Source of the DNA: Protula sp. h YS-2021
Taxonomy: Eukaryota > Annelida > Polychaeta > Sabellida > Serpulidae
Assembly (NCBI GenBank): GCA_949752745.1
Contig: OX457026.1
Coordinates: 31,203,411 to 31,267,410, forward strand
Direction of reading: 5' to 3'
DNA length: 64,000 bases
The position numbers and the translations under genes are program-made. Below the pieces are notes generated by a model. The model saw only the letters and a program-made list of their open reading frames with translations. It was not told the origin of the DNA and searched no databases. Below are positions 26,859 to 38,529 of this stretch, in pieces. Positions within the stretch are counted from its first letter, which is position 1; the number at the start of each line of letters is the position of its first letter.

Positions 26859-27185
26859 AAAGTTCATGTGGCAGTTGCCCGGATCCATTCCATTCAAATG
26901 TTATCTTTAGCTGTTTTTGAGGCACCTCTTTCGTTGCCACTGCCCTTGTTGGTTTTTATCCACCCGGTCATATGCACAGTTGTGTTTGAAACTTTGGTTG
27001 CAATGCCAATCCAGGGAACCCTTTTGTCCGCAGCGACAGCTGTTTTTGGCATACAGATCAAAACGGCGTTACCTACAGCGATCCGGTATGGTGCCTTCTT
27101 GAGACCTTGTAGAGAAACAATGACAGAACGCAATATAGAAATTGCAAAAAAATTGTGCATTGAACCAATACTTTGGAGGAAATAA
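26859..27185 (+). CDS. Possible sideroflexin-like C-terminal exon
   Basis: Open to a stop at 27185 after an AG acceptor-like site (CATGTGGCAG) near 26874. Two hydrophobic stretches are seen: APLSLPLPLLVFIHPVI and MPIQGTLLSAATAVFGIQ, the second followed by IKTALPTAI. Then comes a charged tail (TERNIEIAKKL). The order of Pro-rich membrane segment, 'PIQ', 'FG...LP' and acidic/basic tail resembles the end of sideroflexins, mitochondrial inner-membrane serine or amino-acid carriers. The ALFPQ motif is missing and no upstream exons were found. It may be a diverged paralogue, a pseudogene or a false match. Confidence 0.3.
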   Translation, partial: KVHVAVARIHSIQMLSLAVFEAPLSLPLPLLVFIHPVICTVVFETLVAMPIQGTLLSAATAVFGIQIKTALPTAIRYGAFLRPCRETMTERNIEIAKKLCIEPILWRK

Positions 27186-27705
27186 AACTTTCAGAATCAT
27201 CCCCATTGGCTGCATAATTCAGTTTGCAGAAATAACACAATTACTATTTTCACAGGTTTGAAAGAATATTTCACCAAAAATATTTTGAGAAAAATAAGCA
27301 TAACCCATAACGCTGGGTTTGACTGGAGATTGGACGAATTTATATATCATTATCATTCGCCTCTTCGCAGCTATGTTTTTCTTTATCTTCTGCGTTACAA
27401 TCGCCCTATGTCTGTTTCCTTTTAACACCTGAAACCGTTTCATGTATATATTTTTTTATCTTTAAATCTTTTAAATCTCTTATCTCCTAAACATATTTTT
27501 TTCAAATGAACTGGATATTTTAACAGGAAAAACAGTTTTTGTGATTTGTATAACATTTTACAGTGAAATTATTTGAATTAGATAAACCACAGGTTTCATT
27601 ACAAAAAATCATATTGTCCTCATGAAATAGCAATGCTATGATATTATTTAAATGATTTATTTAAATGAAGTAAAATTTGTTTAAGGCAAATGACTGTGGA
27701 GTTTT
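27186..27705. other. Non-coding, nothing recognised
   Basis: AT-rich stretch between the possible sideroflexin exon and exon-like module C. Confidence 0.4.
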
Positions 27706-27707
27706 GC

Positions 27708-27823
27708 AGACGGCGATGAAAGTAAAACCTCTGTACCGTCTTGTGTTATTTCTTCGACATTCTTCCGTTTCGCCTTTTTAACAGTTGCTTTTGCTGCTGC
27801 TGCTGCCTTTGTTTTACCTGTAA
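27708..27823 (-). CDS. Exon-like module C, Lys/Ala-rich, unknown gene
   Basis: Minus strand: TATATGTTACAG acceptor, then G|GT phase, then KTKAAAAAKATVKKAKRK, then a segment with EEITQDGTEV, ending at a stop near 27693. The basic Ala/Lys composition suggests a nuclear or nucleolar tail, but no family is recognised. A diverged second copy lies at 28435-28514 (module A). Confidence 0.35.
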
Positions 27824-27994
27824 CATATAAGGCATATGAACTGAGGATGATAATCTAATATCTCAAGGTGTTTGGATGTACAAAAATGTAAAAATCATGA
27901 ATGGTATGGTTATGATTATTTTGTCTCGGATTACAACGGTATTATTTTATTATAATTTATACAAAAGAAATTATACAACTTACAATTTAACTCG

Positions 27995-28089
27995 CCTGTA
28001 ACATCCTCTAAAGGTGTTCGGCCATCTGGAGTCAGCAATTTGGAGTAAGCAATATGGAGAGTAGACTGCTCTGCTGTTGAACCTGTAAC
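27995..28089 (-). CDS. Exon-like module B, unknown gene
   Basis: Minus strand: TTTGTTACAG acceptor, G|GT phase, then STAEQSTLHIAYSKLLTPDG and RTPLEDVTGELN, with TAAGT (donor-like) following. Same acceptor context and phase as modules A, C and D. No family recognised. Confidence 0.35.
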
Positions 28090-28434
28090 AAAGCAAAGGT
28101 ATCACAGTACTTTGAATAGTAAATTATAAATAGCACAAGTGACTAATTGATGAAGTAGCATTCTGTTTTATTTGCAGCTATTTTATATAGTAACAACAGC
28201 ATCCATTTAAATAATTTCTTACATTAAAAAGAGAATATTGTTGAAATGTACTTTTTGTCATAATAGCGATTCAATATGAATTGGAAACATAGTCATTTCC
28301 TCAAACCGTAACACAATAAGCTAACTAGCTAATCAAATTAATACCGATGTTATACTAGTAGATTTATTTAAATCAAGTCAAATGGCTGTGTAGATGGGCA
28401 AACGTTATTAAAATCGAAAAAATTTTTCTTGAAA

Positions 28435-28516
28435 CTCTACCGTCTGGTCTTATTTCTTTGACATTTTTCCTCTTTCTTTGTGGCTGCTGCCGTTGCTGCT
28501 ACTGCCTTTGTTGTAC
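28435..28516 (-). pseudogene. Exon-like module A, diverged copy of module C
   Basis: Minus strand: ATATGTTATAG acceptor, then GTACAACAAAGGCAGTAGCA. It is clearly related to module C (TTKAVAATAATKK versus KTKAAAAAKATVKK) but is frameshifted about 50 bp in. Flanking intron sequence is also shared (ATGATAATCTAATATCTCAAG versus ATGATAATCTTATATCCCAAG), so exon plus intron were duplicated together. Confidence 0.4.
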
Positions 28517-28604
28517 CTATAACATATAAAGCATAACAAATAGGGATGATAATCTTATATCCCAAGACGTTTTTATGTATAGAAATTATTAAAAAATCAC
28601 GAAA

Positions 28605-28782
28605 CTTTACTTTCAGGGGCACGGTTATGATTTTTCAGATGAGAAAAGTATTATTTGATTGTGGGTTGTGCAATAAGAAGAGCAAAATCTTACTCTACTT
28701 TCAAGGGCGCGGTTAAGCTTTTTCGGATGAGAAAAGTATTATTTGATTATGACGTATGCAATAAGAAGAGCATTAATATTGA
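28605..28782 (+). repeat. 88-bp tandem duplication
   Basis: Two adjacent copies. GATGAGAAAAGTATTATTTG occurs at about 28639 and 28728, each preceded by a TACTTTCA.GGGC.CGGTTA segment and the second followed by TGCAATAAGAAGAGCA. Confidence 0.85.
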
Positions 28783-29240
28783 TTGCTATGCCCCTGATAT
28801 TTGCAGAAAAAATAAGCAGTCTATTTTAAGAAGTTTTAGCTCACAGCCACAGTCACAGTACTGTATTACAACCTAATAAGAAATATTTACTGAACACGCT
28901 CGCTATATCTGCTCACTCGATGTCGGCAGTGGAACGATCAATGTGCAAAAATTGGAACTGTACTGTGAGGTATCCTAGCGTGTATGTTGTGTATTCAATT
29001 GCAAATTTTTCAACGTCGTTTTTTCTAATATAAAATGCGAATGCACTTTAATGAATTTAGAGTACAAAGTGGGTGTACTACAGTATATCTGGCAGTTCGG
29101 TTGTCCTAAACGTAATTGCCGACAAAGCTTGTGGCAGGGAAAAAGACAGGGATACACATTCTCGTTGAATATATTATGGATACTATAAACCCCCTCGTGT
29201 AAAAAGCAATGTACATCAGGCCTGTTGTTTGGTCTCTACG
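28783..29240. other. Intergenic, nothing recognised
   Basis: No supported gene or repeat. Confidence 0.4.
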
Positions 29241-29600
29241 GTTTGTAAACTAAGCACATCTATCACATATTATCAATACCTATCTTTAACAGTTTTTGAA
29301 AGTGAAATGCATCCGTTACTTCTTTTTTGTGTCACAAGACGAATAAGAGCGAAAATACTACATAATCATAGTTTATATCACTTTCTAATTGAGGTGTGTG
29401 GTACGTGCATATGTCCAAAAAACGAACACCCTCTTCTTTGTGGACACCTTTTTGGGTTTTATCCGTATGTTCAAACTGAATAAGAATGAATAAATCGCCC
29501 CAATTTTCTTTGTACATGACGGTAAATTTCAATATTCTGTGTTCTGTGGGAAACAACGGGATGTACTGGCAGCTGTTTCTTGGAAATTAGTAAGAACAGT
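29241..29600 (+). repeat. Direct repeat, copy 2 of 2
   Basis: Partner of 25393-25710, about 3.85 kb apart. This copy carries an extra insertion of about 35 bp near 29540-29570 (TTCTGTGTTCTGTGGGAAAC) before the shared AGCTGTTTC.TGGAAATTAG end. Confidence 0.85.
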
Positions 29601-31150
29601 ATCACTTATTAAGGTGTAGTGCCGGACCTTTCGTTATTTAAAACGTTTAGTAAGGAATGTCTCTCATTTTCTTTCGATGAATTTGAGAATTCTGCTCTTT
29701 TTCCCTCAGTGTTCCTTAATTGATTGCGTACACAAAATGTCATGCATGATTTCAAGTTTCAAATTCTTCCGTACTCATTCCTGTGATACGGAGGTCTCCT
29801 TTATTTGGTATAGAACAACTAAGTAGATAAGTATGTGACTTAATTTTATTGACCTGTACACATTCACTTTTACGCTATTTATGACTAGTGATTAGCCAAC
29901 GGAATTCACCTACAACAAAGTCAATTATAAGCCAAATCACACTTTGGGCGTTCCTAATAAAAATGCGCAAAAATTCTGCGTTTCGAATAAAACTAACCGG
30001 GTAAAAATGATTGAAAGATTTTGTCTAAATGTCAAATTGCTCTTGCACCAAAGAGCAATCGGGTTTTAACAACCCGTATGCTATTTTAAAAATTCATTAA
30101 AAGTTTTAACAAATAGTTTCAAGTTTCAGTTTCTTTTATGTTCCGAGTATGAGTGGTTTTGCCATATTTCTTTTATATTTTTCTATCATTTCTTTCATTT
30201 TTTACCTGGTTCAAAATTCTTGCGTATTTTATTCGAAACACCCAAATTCTGATTTGGCTTATCACACGAATTACCGCTTTGCTAATTTTTTTCTGTTTTA
30301 TTTCATGCAACATTTATGTGCCATTGCTTAAACATACTGTCATAATAACATACACATTTTTATTCTATCTAGTTCTTTATTTTGTCAATAAATTATTGAA
30401 GTGATACGATGCGTTTTCCTCTGTCTGATGTTGCACCAAAAACGTTGATAAGTCGTCGGAGGAGGTTGCATTTTGGTATTCTTTCAGTCTGAGGTAGGGG
30501 TTCTGCGTTGTTACCAATCTCATATACTCCTGCAAGTGACTTACTTTACTTTGTTGTATAAATAGCTTGGTAAGGAAGTTCTCATATGTATAATGGAGAA
30601 CGATAGATACATCTCAGTAAACAGTCTAAGGTCCATTCGATATAGATTTCAGGTCGGTCCGACCAAACCAGACCAACATTAGAAACCTTTTGCAGGAAGT
30701 TAACTTTTCAAATTTACGTCTGAGAAGATTTCTCAAATGAGAAGTGAAATCTGTGACATAATTTGAATCAGCTACGCAAACCATAAATATGAACTGAAGC
30801 TGTGTTTTGATTAGCAGAAAGCAAGTATGTGTGTACAAATTCACGAGTTATTTTCTATCGTAATTTACTGCTGATTTTTCTTATTCGAATGTGAATATAA
30901 CACTTAATATGTGTACAAAGGTTTCAGCAACATGATTGATTACACCAATGTGCTAAACAACCAACTGTAAAAAGATATTATGCCAGAAGTAATATTTACT
31001 TTTGAATCGTGTTTGCCAAGTTAAAACTTTTCAAGAAACGTTTCATTCTGCACACGGGACGCACAAGACGTAAAATGGGAAGTAAAATGATAAGTGTTTA
31101 CTTCTTGCAAAAGGTCTCTATTGACTCTAGTTGTACTTTGATTATGATTG
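29601..31150. other. Intergenic, nothing recognised
   Basis: AT-rich, about 1.5 kb. Hydrophobic short frames at 30149-30404 are T-rich chance frames. Confidence 0.4.
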
Positions 31151-31154
31151 GTAG

Positions 31155-31330
31155 CGAACACAGAGTCACGTCTAACCGACCTCTTTAATCAACGTTGTCG
31201 GTGCAATATTGTAGAGACGTTGGGAAATCGGCATCGGATAGACGTTGAAAAATCGATGATGTATATATAAACGTCGTATACACAACCAAAGCAACCTCTG
31301 CATGTCATCGCTCATTGGAAATGGTTGCCT
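31155..31330. repeat. GACGTTG-word dispersed repeat copy
   Basis: TAGAGACGTTGGGAAATCGG, GGATAGACGTTGAAAAATCG and ATAAACGTCGTATACACAACC, followed by a CATCGCTCATTGGAAATGGT tail. The tail is shared with the copies at 4010-4030 and 50870-50890. Confidence 0.7.
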
Positions 31331-31399
31331 TGATATGATATGTGACTTCGAAGACAAGAACGTAAAATATAAGAACTTCAGGAGCGCTTGAGTACCACT

Positions 31400-33663
31400 A
31401 GCGTACTACTAGCTTTTTGGCACTTCTTCAGTGAAACCAGAGACTGTTTTACACGATAGAACAGTTTGGTCAAATTTAATGCTTTCTACAGCGAGTTACA
31501 ACGGTTCTTGTTGTTTTGTAACACGGCGACGCCCAAACATGTGTGCTTGTTTGGTTTTGGGTTTCTATGCGACCAAGTGCAGACTTCGGCTCTCACGACT
31601 TCAGCAGTGTTGCGAAGATAACTAGAATTTCTACAGACGGTTATACTGTCGTAATCGAGGAGTCTCTCACTCAGTAATCAACGATTTTCATTTTGGCAGG
31701 AATGCTCCAACGGTGCGTTAAGATTAGTATTAGAAACGTGGGACTCCTAGATTGTTCACCGCCCAAACTCTCGGCTAAGAGAACGTAGGGAGGCACAGGC
31801 TACGTGTGGTAGTTTTGGCAGCGTGTGATACATTTTAGCCAACTGCTCGCGGGTGGGAGCTTTCCCGCGCTTTATGGATTTCTACGCAGCTACTGAGCAG
31901 CACTCGAGCCACACACGCGTTACCCTTGATTTACTAGCACGTTATTCGGTGGCAGCACGTGGGTAGCACCCTGTTCTTACAAGGGTAGCACATACAGAAT
32001 TCAGTGTTATCAATGGAGACAAATGTCAATAACGAGAGTGTAGCAGTACGGAAATACTGTCTGCGATATTGCACAAAGCAAACCAACGGATTTAGCTTAC
32101 GTGGATGTTATGTGAATCTAATTTGATTTATAGTGAATCATCTTCGTGGGCACCCAGTCTTAAAGACGACCGACACGCTAACCGCCAGGACTGCGTCATA
32201 TGACCTCATCACATGTGTAGTATGTAAACACTTCCCGGATCAAGGCTGGCACGTTTTGAACAGAAAACACAAGCACGAACTGCAAAACAGACGATTCGAA
32301 GATTTGTGGTCAAGTATGTCTTAGGCTGAGACTGTAGTGAATGAGTGGGTGGGAAAAAACCCTAAACATGCGGAGATGTTATCTGGGCAAAAATCTTTGA
32401 CAAATACCTCCCCCCCCCCCACCAGAAGACGTCAAAAACACAAAAGCCTCAAAAGCGAGAAGCATTTCCCAAGCCCGACCGTGGAGGAGAACATTGGGGT
32501 GTCGCTACAGAAGCTCATATAAGAGGCGACACGATGACATCGATAATTACGGCTAGGCCAGCCAAGAGCAAGATGGGAGTCTTCCCAGAAACCGATAGTG
32601 AATCTAATCAAACGGCAGACATATACAAGACCACCGAAATCGCGTTTTGCGGAAAGCCAGCAGATCTGTGTCGAATTGACGACAGCAGACAATTCCTTGT
32701 CACGAGAACTGGTACGTTGTTGGAAAACATCAGAATTCTGGTAAAACTTTTTCCGCTAGGAAGGTGAGAGTGCTTCTTGCGAATACATTACGCGTAGAAG
32801 GCGGACTCACCGATTTGGCAGAAATGGACGGAATTGCCAGGCACTGCTACCCTTAGCCGTTCCAAAAAGTGAGGGGAAAATTACCACCCATTAATCCCAC
32901 ACTAAAGGGAACACGAACTGGTAACCTTATGCGGAAAACGCAGGTGGCTCTCCATAATATACTGGCACAGTTGTTGACAAAAGGGAGAGGTAGAAAATGC
33001 ACCTGCCGGGTAGTGAAATATACGCGAGAGACCAAAACAACTTACTGTACGAGAACGGTAGGATGATTCTAAAACTGATTGCGTACTTTCCGAGGGCGAC
33101 CTGCGCAACCTGCTCTGCCCAGTGGATACATTACACAGGTACACCGAAGCAAGACGGCGATACATCGCCCAGGACAGTAGACACTAATAATTTCTTGCGT
33201 GGTACATAACCATAGCCTCACAGCGAAAGCCACCTTCTGGAATTATATCAGGAGAACTGTCGTAACACCGTATGAACTAACGGCACGTAAAAGAGCAATT
33301 TACGAAAATAAAACGTTCGTTATACTTTGCCAAAGCAATGAATTTGCTTACTTCCAATTTTATACGGAACTACAAACCGGAGCAGATACAACCTGCTTTG
33401 AGAGCTAAGCCGAAAAAAAATTCTCAGAACTCTGTCTTAACTCATAACAAACCTTCCACGACAGGTGATAGCATAAAAAGACAGGGATGAAATACCCACG
33501 ATATCAAATCCATGTATTTTAATTTGCCTAAATCAACTAAAATACAATTGATTTGGCTAGCAGATAAGCAGCAAAGCGGTGAAAGAACGTGCACTAGTGA
33601 CAAAACGTTCCGCCACTTGCTGTCACCACTCCGTCCTTCCACCCACAGAATAGCAGCCCAACT
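31400..33663. other. Unrecognised region, possibly degraded coding
   Basis: Base composition is less AT-rich than the neighbours. Several plus-strand frames look protein-like in patches: 32534-32767 (77 codons, starting MTSIITARPAKSKMG), a segment with VLLANTLRVEGGLTDLAEMD near 32769, and 33199-33408. None carries a motif I can name, and stops separate them. It could be an old mobile element or pseudogene next to the DIRS insertion. Confidence 0.3.
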
Positions 33664-33850
33664 TTTTATTTCGCAAAAGCTTTGAATTCGCTTATCTCCA
33701 CTTTTAATGGGCTCCCTTCCAGTAATATTTACAACGCAAAATACAAAAGAACTTTTTGTGTTGCAGTTCGAGATCACTTATCCTTCCATACATCCTTCGA
33801 CCAATCAGAATGACTGAGACATCGTCTGCTAGGCTCGTGGTATAGCCATT
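33664..33850 (+). repeat. DIRS copy 1 left inverted terminal repeat
   Basis: Complement of 40570-40785 with point differences. Shared stretches include TTCGACCAATCAGAATGACT and GCAGTTCGAGATCACTTATC. The outer about 50 bp differ in sequence from the right end, as expected for DIRS, where the internal complementary region supplies each end separately. Confidence 0.9.
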
Positions 33851-34567
33851 TCCTTTTTGCGCGGCGTCACTGCAACACGCCATTCTGTGTGCTGCCGGTT
33901 TTTTGCAGCAATGGAACTGGATTAAGGTGCGAATTGCTTCATATTTTACTTAATTTACCACCTAATGGATTATTTTATCTATTACCGTGCGTTGGGATAA
34001 ATTTAAGGAGTTTAAGTGACATAAATTCGACACTTTGTTCTTCGGTCAAGTTAGGTTGAGTTTGCGCGATCACAGTGACATTTATCGCCTCTTTCTCAAC
34101 TATCTTTCAGATCGATTAACTTACCAGTTCCACCTCATTTCGTCTAGGGGGGAAAAGAGACGTTTTCTGTGACATCTAGGGGTCTTTTTCCTTGCCCAAG
34201 AAGACCGTTTTCCCGTTGTGGTAACACGGTCCCAGGTGCGAACAGACCATTCTGGACCCAACGGGACCAATTGCCCGTTACGGTCCAATGGTCCCGGGCA
34301 CCACCCGAGGCAAGACGGACCCATGCCGGGAACGGGAAGGCCCAATACGGTCCAGCCCGTTACGGTCCTGGTACGCTAATTCGTTCCAGGAAGCATCCCT
34401 TTTCGTCGGGAATCACCCCATCGAGTCATTGCAGTGATTGGGCGATTTTATACACAGTCTGGAGAGGTAAAGCTTGCAGTTAGAGTAGAACGCCGGGAAA
34501 ATATAATAATTCATGCACGTTTTCTACATTTTCTCATGTTCGTTTTTTCTCTGCTTGCATTTCAGAT

Positions 34568-36415
34568 ATGACAGAGGCCAGCCTACATTCTCCACCGTTG
34601 CTGCCTCAATGTATTCATCCCCCCACACTCCATCTACGATCGCTGCAGACGAAACAACGGAATACCTCTGTGCGAGCAAGACAGCCCGTGCGTGGAGTGT
34701 TTTGCTCACCTCAGAGGATTGGAAAGCCCTTCTACGGAATAGGGACAAGAAAGAACGCAGGAGGGATAAGCGCAAATTTCTCTCTTCAGCCTCGTTTGTT
34801 ACTCGTGAATTCATTCAGGATACCATGAAAAAGGCAAGCCCCGTTATTCTGAGCCAGGTCTCCACTTCTGTTCATGTAGACACCATAGCAGAATGGGATG
34901 CTACGACATCAACCAAGAGACATAAAAAATCAAAGAATAGGGGACGTGCTTTTTCCGAGACTGTAGCAGAAGTGGATATCTCGGATAGGAAAGAACAGGA
35001 TCTTGTCCGAGAGGCATGGGCATCATCACCCAGGATGAAACCAACTGGCAGTCCGGAGAGTGCATTCAAGACTCCTTCCGTGAAACAAGTGACTGTTACA
35101 CAAAAGGACATGGAGACAGTTCTTTCGGCGGTGTCAGATCAGCTAGGCATCCCCCCCGCGAGAGGATTTAACCCCCTCCTGTCCAGCTACAGCGTCTCCC
35201 TAGTGACTTTTCAGCTTTTCTATCCATGCAGTCGCAGCTGCAAAAGCAACTTTTGGATTTACAACATCAAGTACAGAAGCAGAACAATCTGCTTAGTCAG
35301 AAACAGAAGCCCAGACCGTCAGCTACAATTTATCGTCCTCCTCCTCCGGAGGATCATTCAGTGGCAGCGGTGTCGGCCCCCCACCACACCTCCCAGTGGA
35401 TTCGAACACGGAAATTCCCGAGACGGTCACCATCAATGAAGAGGATTCCATGGGCGTGTCCGCCTCGGGCTAAGTCTCTGCCTTGCTAGAGGAGGACAAG
35501 GAAATCGGGCCGATGGAAACTTCCCCTCTCGCTACAGTTCAAAGCAATAGAGAGAGGAAAATTTACACCCCATCTGGGGAACCCAAACGTCAAAGCTACA
35601 ACAATCACAGCTCCCAGAAGCAGTATCTGACGAGCAGGAGTCGGCGGTGGGGCTCCGGGTACTTTGGAGAGACCCAACGGCAGCGGGCAGACGCCCTATC
35701 CGAATTTCCTCTCCACCAGACCTTACCCCGTCGGTCGAGAATGCAACACCCTCGAGTTCCGCTTCTACATCGCAACGGAAGACGTAGCGTTCAGGGATGC
35801 CATTCAAGTGATAGCCCGCTTGGCAGAGATCTCCTGTGGCTCCCCACATTTAGATAAAGAGGATCCACCCATTCGTATGACATCTCAGGTCGCTGGTGAG
35901 GGTCGCACACTGTCACGGTTCTACTTATCTAAGCACTGCATAGTACGACCAGGCCCATATCGGTCAGCATATGAACAGATTCCCCTGGAACAACCTGTAC
36001 AGTCTGGATGCCTACAGTGTGTAGTGACTCGGACATTCCAGTAGATCACACACTCAAGGCACTGAAGACCCGTTTGATTGCGTCAATGTTCTACCTACGT
36101 CGAGACGCCTTTCCCCAGCACTGCTGGTCCAGTGTCAAAGGTTTACGGGATCTGCGCCATGCCCCCATTCTGGAGGAACGAGAACTGTTTCAACCTTGCC
36201 GAGGCCGGGAGGGTGAACCACTTTCTCAGGATTATGCCCTCATGTCCAGGGTGTCTCGTTCCTCGTTCAAGCGTCCTCTGAAGAGGAAACGGCCACAGCA
36301 GTCCTCGCCGACACAGGCCAAACCTAGTGCTGAACCACAACAGCCCCGTGTCAAGAGACCGAAACCCAACTCCGGCAGCAAAGCAGAGGGCCCGTCTCCA
36401 CAGTCGTTCAGGTAG
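34568..36415 (+). pseudogene. DIRS copy 1 gag-like ORF, frameshifted
   Basis: Structural (gag-type) protein of the element, spread over at least four frames. A splice-acceptor-like TGCATTTCAG precedes 34567. Segments in order: a basic N-terminal part (KKERRRDKRKF), a Ser/Thr-rich middle, a coiled-coil-like Gln-rich stretch (SQLQKQLLDLQHQVQKQNN, 35229-35290) entered after a shift at the C run 35151-35157, and a conserved part (RFYIATEDVAFRDAIQVIA). It continues to DHTLKALKTRL, FYLRRDAFPQHCW and KGLRDLRHAPIL (36048-36175). The tail is Lys/Arg-rich (RPLKRKRPQQ). The conserved DHTL..LRRD block is shared with the minus-strand unit at 42.1-42.5 kb. Confidence 0.75.
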
Positions 36416-36429
36416 CAACCAATCGTCAA

Positions 36430-37350
36430 GTACCGTCAGGAGATTCTCTCATCTCCTGGCGATACTTTAACAAACTTAAAAGAGTTGGAAAGTTTGCTCT
36501 CCTTAAAAGCCTCCTTGTCCGTAGGAGGGAGACCAGGAAAGTTTTGGCAGCAATGGGAACAGATGGGGGCTTCTCGAAGGGTAGTTCGTTGGTTGAAGAG
36601 GGGTTACTCTCTACCTTTCAAACGAGACCAAAACGGGCTCAAGTGCCCTATTCCTTCAACCACTCATGCGCCAAAGCAACTGGTCACCTCTTACCCCAAG
36701 GGGTCGGAAAAAGACCTAGCTCTTCAGGAAATGTGGTTCAGCTTGTCACAAAAACAGGCACTCGAGGAAATGCCAGAAAGTCAAATGGTCGTTTTCAGCA
36801 AAGTTTTTATGGTTCCCAAGAAATCCGGGGGGTGGAGGTAAGTAATCGATCTCCCCCCACCCCCCGTTTCTCCGAGTGATCACCTTTCAGATGGACACGG
36901 CCCAGGTGATAAAAGGGTCATTACGGGAAAGGATGTGGGGTACCTCCATAGACATCTGCGATGCTTACCTCCATATCCCTCTCCACCACTCGGCAAGAAA
37001 GCTCTTATCCTTTCAAGTAGGGAAAAGACGTTTTTGGTTTCTGGCACTTCAATTCGGTCTGGCTACGGCCCCGTACGTTTTCTCCAAGGTCACGAAAGTT
37101 TTGAAAACATAGGTACGCCTAGAGGGGATGTTAGCCAAGACAGGCAGGTAACCGAGAACCAGACGATGATGTTAGTTCGCAAAGCACTACAAGTAGGTTT
37201 AGTAGTAAACCTGGCCAAATCCGAACTAACCCCCAAACAGTTTTCTAGCCGAATCTTGGGACCTGACAATAGCAAGAGCGTTCCCTACGCCAGAGCGCTA
37301 CCAGAGAATTGCAAAGGCCATAATGGATATCCCTCCGGAAAAATGTAAGA
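36430..37350 (+). pseudogene. DIRS copy 1 reverse transcriptase, catalytic motif lost
   Basis: DIRS-type RT domain that would copy element RNA to DNA. Visible motifs: VFSKVFMVPKKSGGWR (36790-36840), SIDICDAYLHIPLHH with the first catalytic Asp (36948-36990), then FLALQFGLATAPYVFSKV (37044-37095). The block expected next, containing the second catalytic pair (Y-x-D-D), is missing: KVLKT is followed by a stop and a short scrambled stretch, after which VVNLAKSELTPKQF (37207-37245) resumes in another frame. A deletion of a few tens of bases is the simplest reading. Frameshifts also lie near 36840-36880. Confidence 0.85.
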
Positions 37351-37579
37351 TTACAGGTCATGGAATCCCTTTTAGGTCTGCTAGTGGCAACAGAAAAGGC
37401 GGTCCCTCTGGGTCGTCTCCATTACAGGCCATTCCAAGCCAAGTGAAATGGGCATTGCATCAGGGTCGTTCAGCCACAGCCAAAATGCAAGTTTCACAGG
37501 TAGCCCTACAAACCCTACAGTGGTGGTGCGATGTGCAGGTCATGTCCGAAGGGATGCCGTTTCAGCCCCCACCCCAGAG

Positions 37580-37965
37580 ATAGAGATTCAAACAGACGCA
37601 TCCCACTCGGGGTGGGGAATTTATTGGCACGGTCAGGTATGGAAGGAGAAGTGGCCTCCCTCTCTCCAGACTTATCACATAAATTGGTTGGAGCTCGGGG
37701 TAGTTTGGATTGCCCTGACCAAATTGACCAACCACTCAGAAACAAAGCAGTCCTGTTTCGGTTAGATAATTCCGCAGCCATAGCTTATATGAACAAGCAG
37801 GAAGGTACCAAATCACGGTCCCTTTCAAAACTAGCATTTCAGATTCTCACCAGGGCCCGAGAGGAACAGATAACCGTCTCAGCCCGTCATCTGGTCAGGA
37901 AACTAAACGTTCTAGCGGACTTAGCTTCCAGACAAGGTCAAGTAATAAACACCGAATGGTTGCTC
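37580..37965 (+). pseudogene. DIRS copy 1 RNase H
   Basis: RNase H domain with its acidic residues in order: EIQTDASHSGWGIY (Asp), YHINWLELGVVW (Glu), FRLDNSAAIAYMNKQEG (Asp) and LNVLADLASRQ (Asp). A single frameshift near 37690-37750 separates the second from the third. Downstream LDLFANAMTVQLPRYVS and FPP-like sequence match the usual DIRS extension between RNase H and recombinase. I do not see a methyltransferase domain. Confidence 0.85.
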
Positions 37966-38529
37966 TCTCATCGGTCGTTTCAATGGGCAACACACCAGTC
38001 ACCATGGAGTTCCCGGACACTGGATCTGTTTGCAAATGCTATGACGGTCCAACTTCCCCGGTACGTGTCTCCCTGCCAGGATCTAGCATCCCGGACTGCC
38101 TCAATTGTCAGTGGCCATGGGACGAAGTTCTGTGTATGCATTTCCCCCATAGGCAATCTTAGGGCAAGTATTGCAAAGGGTAATCGAGTTGAAACCACCG
38201 TATCTACTACTCATTGCCCCATGGGCACCGGAAGCTCCATGGTTAGCCCTCCTACTCCATTGCAAGATAGTGAGATCGATACAGATCCCATGCTACAGGG
38301 AGTTGCTATCAGAACCCCACTAGCAACATTTCCACCCCTCCCGACACTTACTGAACCTGCACCTTTGGTGTCTGACCAGTCCTTCTTGAGGAACAAGGGC
38401 TTCTTCAGACAGGTGAGGGAAAAAATAGTAAACAGTCATAAGGGCTCTCGTCTAAGGTTTGCAGGTCTCAGTGGAATAAGTTAGCCACCTGGTGTAGCAG
38501 CTCTAAGCTGGCCCGTTTCAGGCTAGCCC

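Noticed and set aside
26894..27160. Minus-strand frame of 88 residues
   Set aside because: No motif; the plus-strand frame over the same bases looks more protein-like.
30149..30404. Hydrophobic frames that might be small membrane proteins
   Set aside because: T-rich DNA gives Phe/Leu-rich frames by chance; two frames overlap and neither has a motif.
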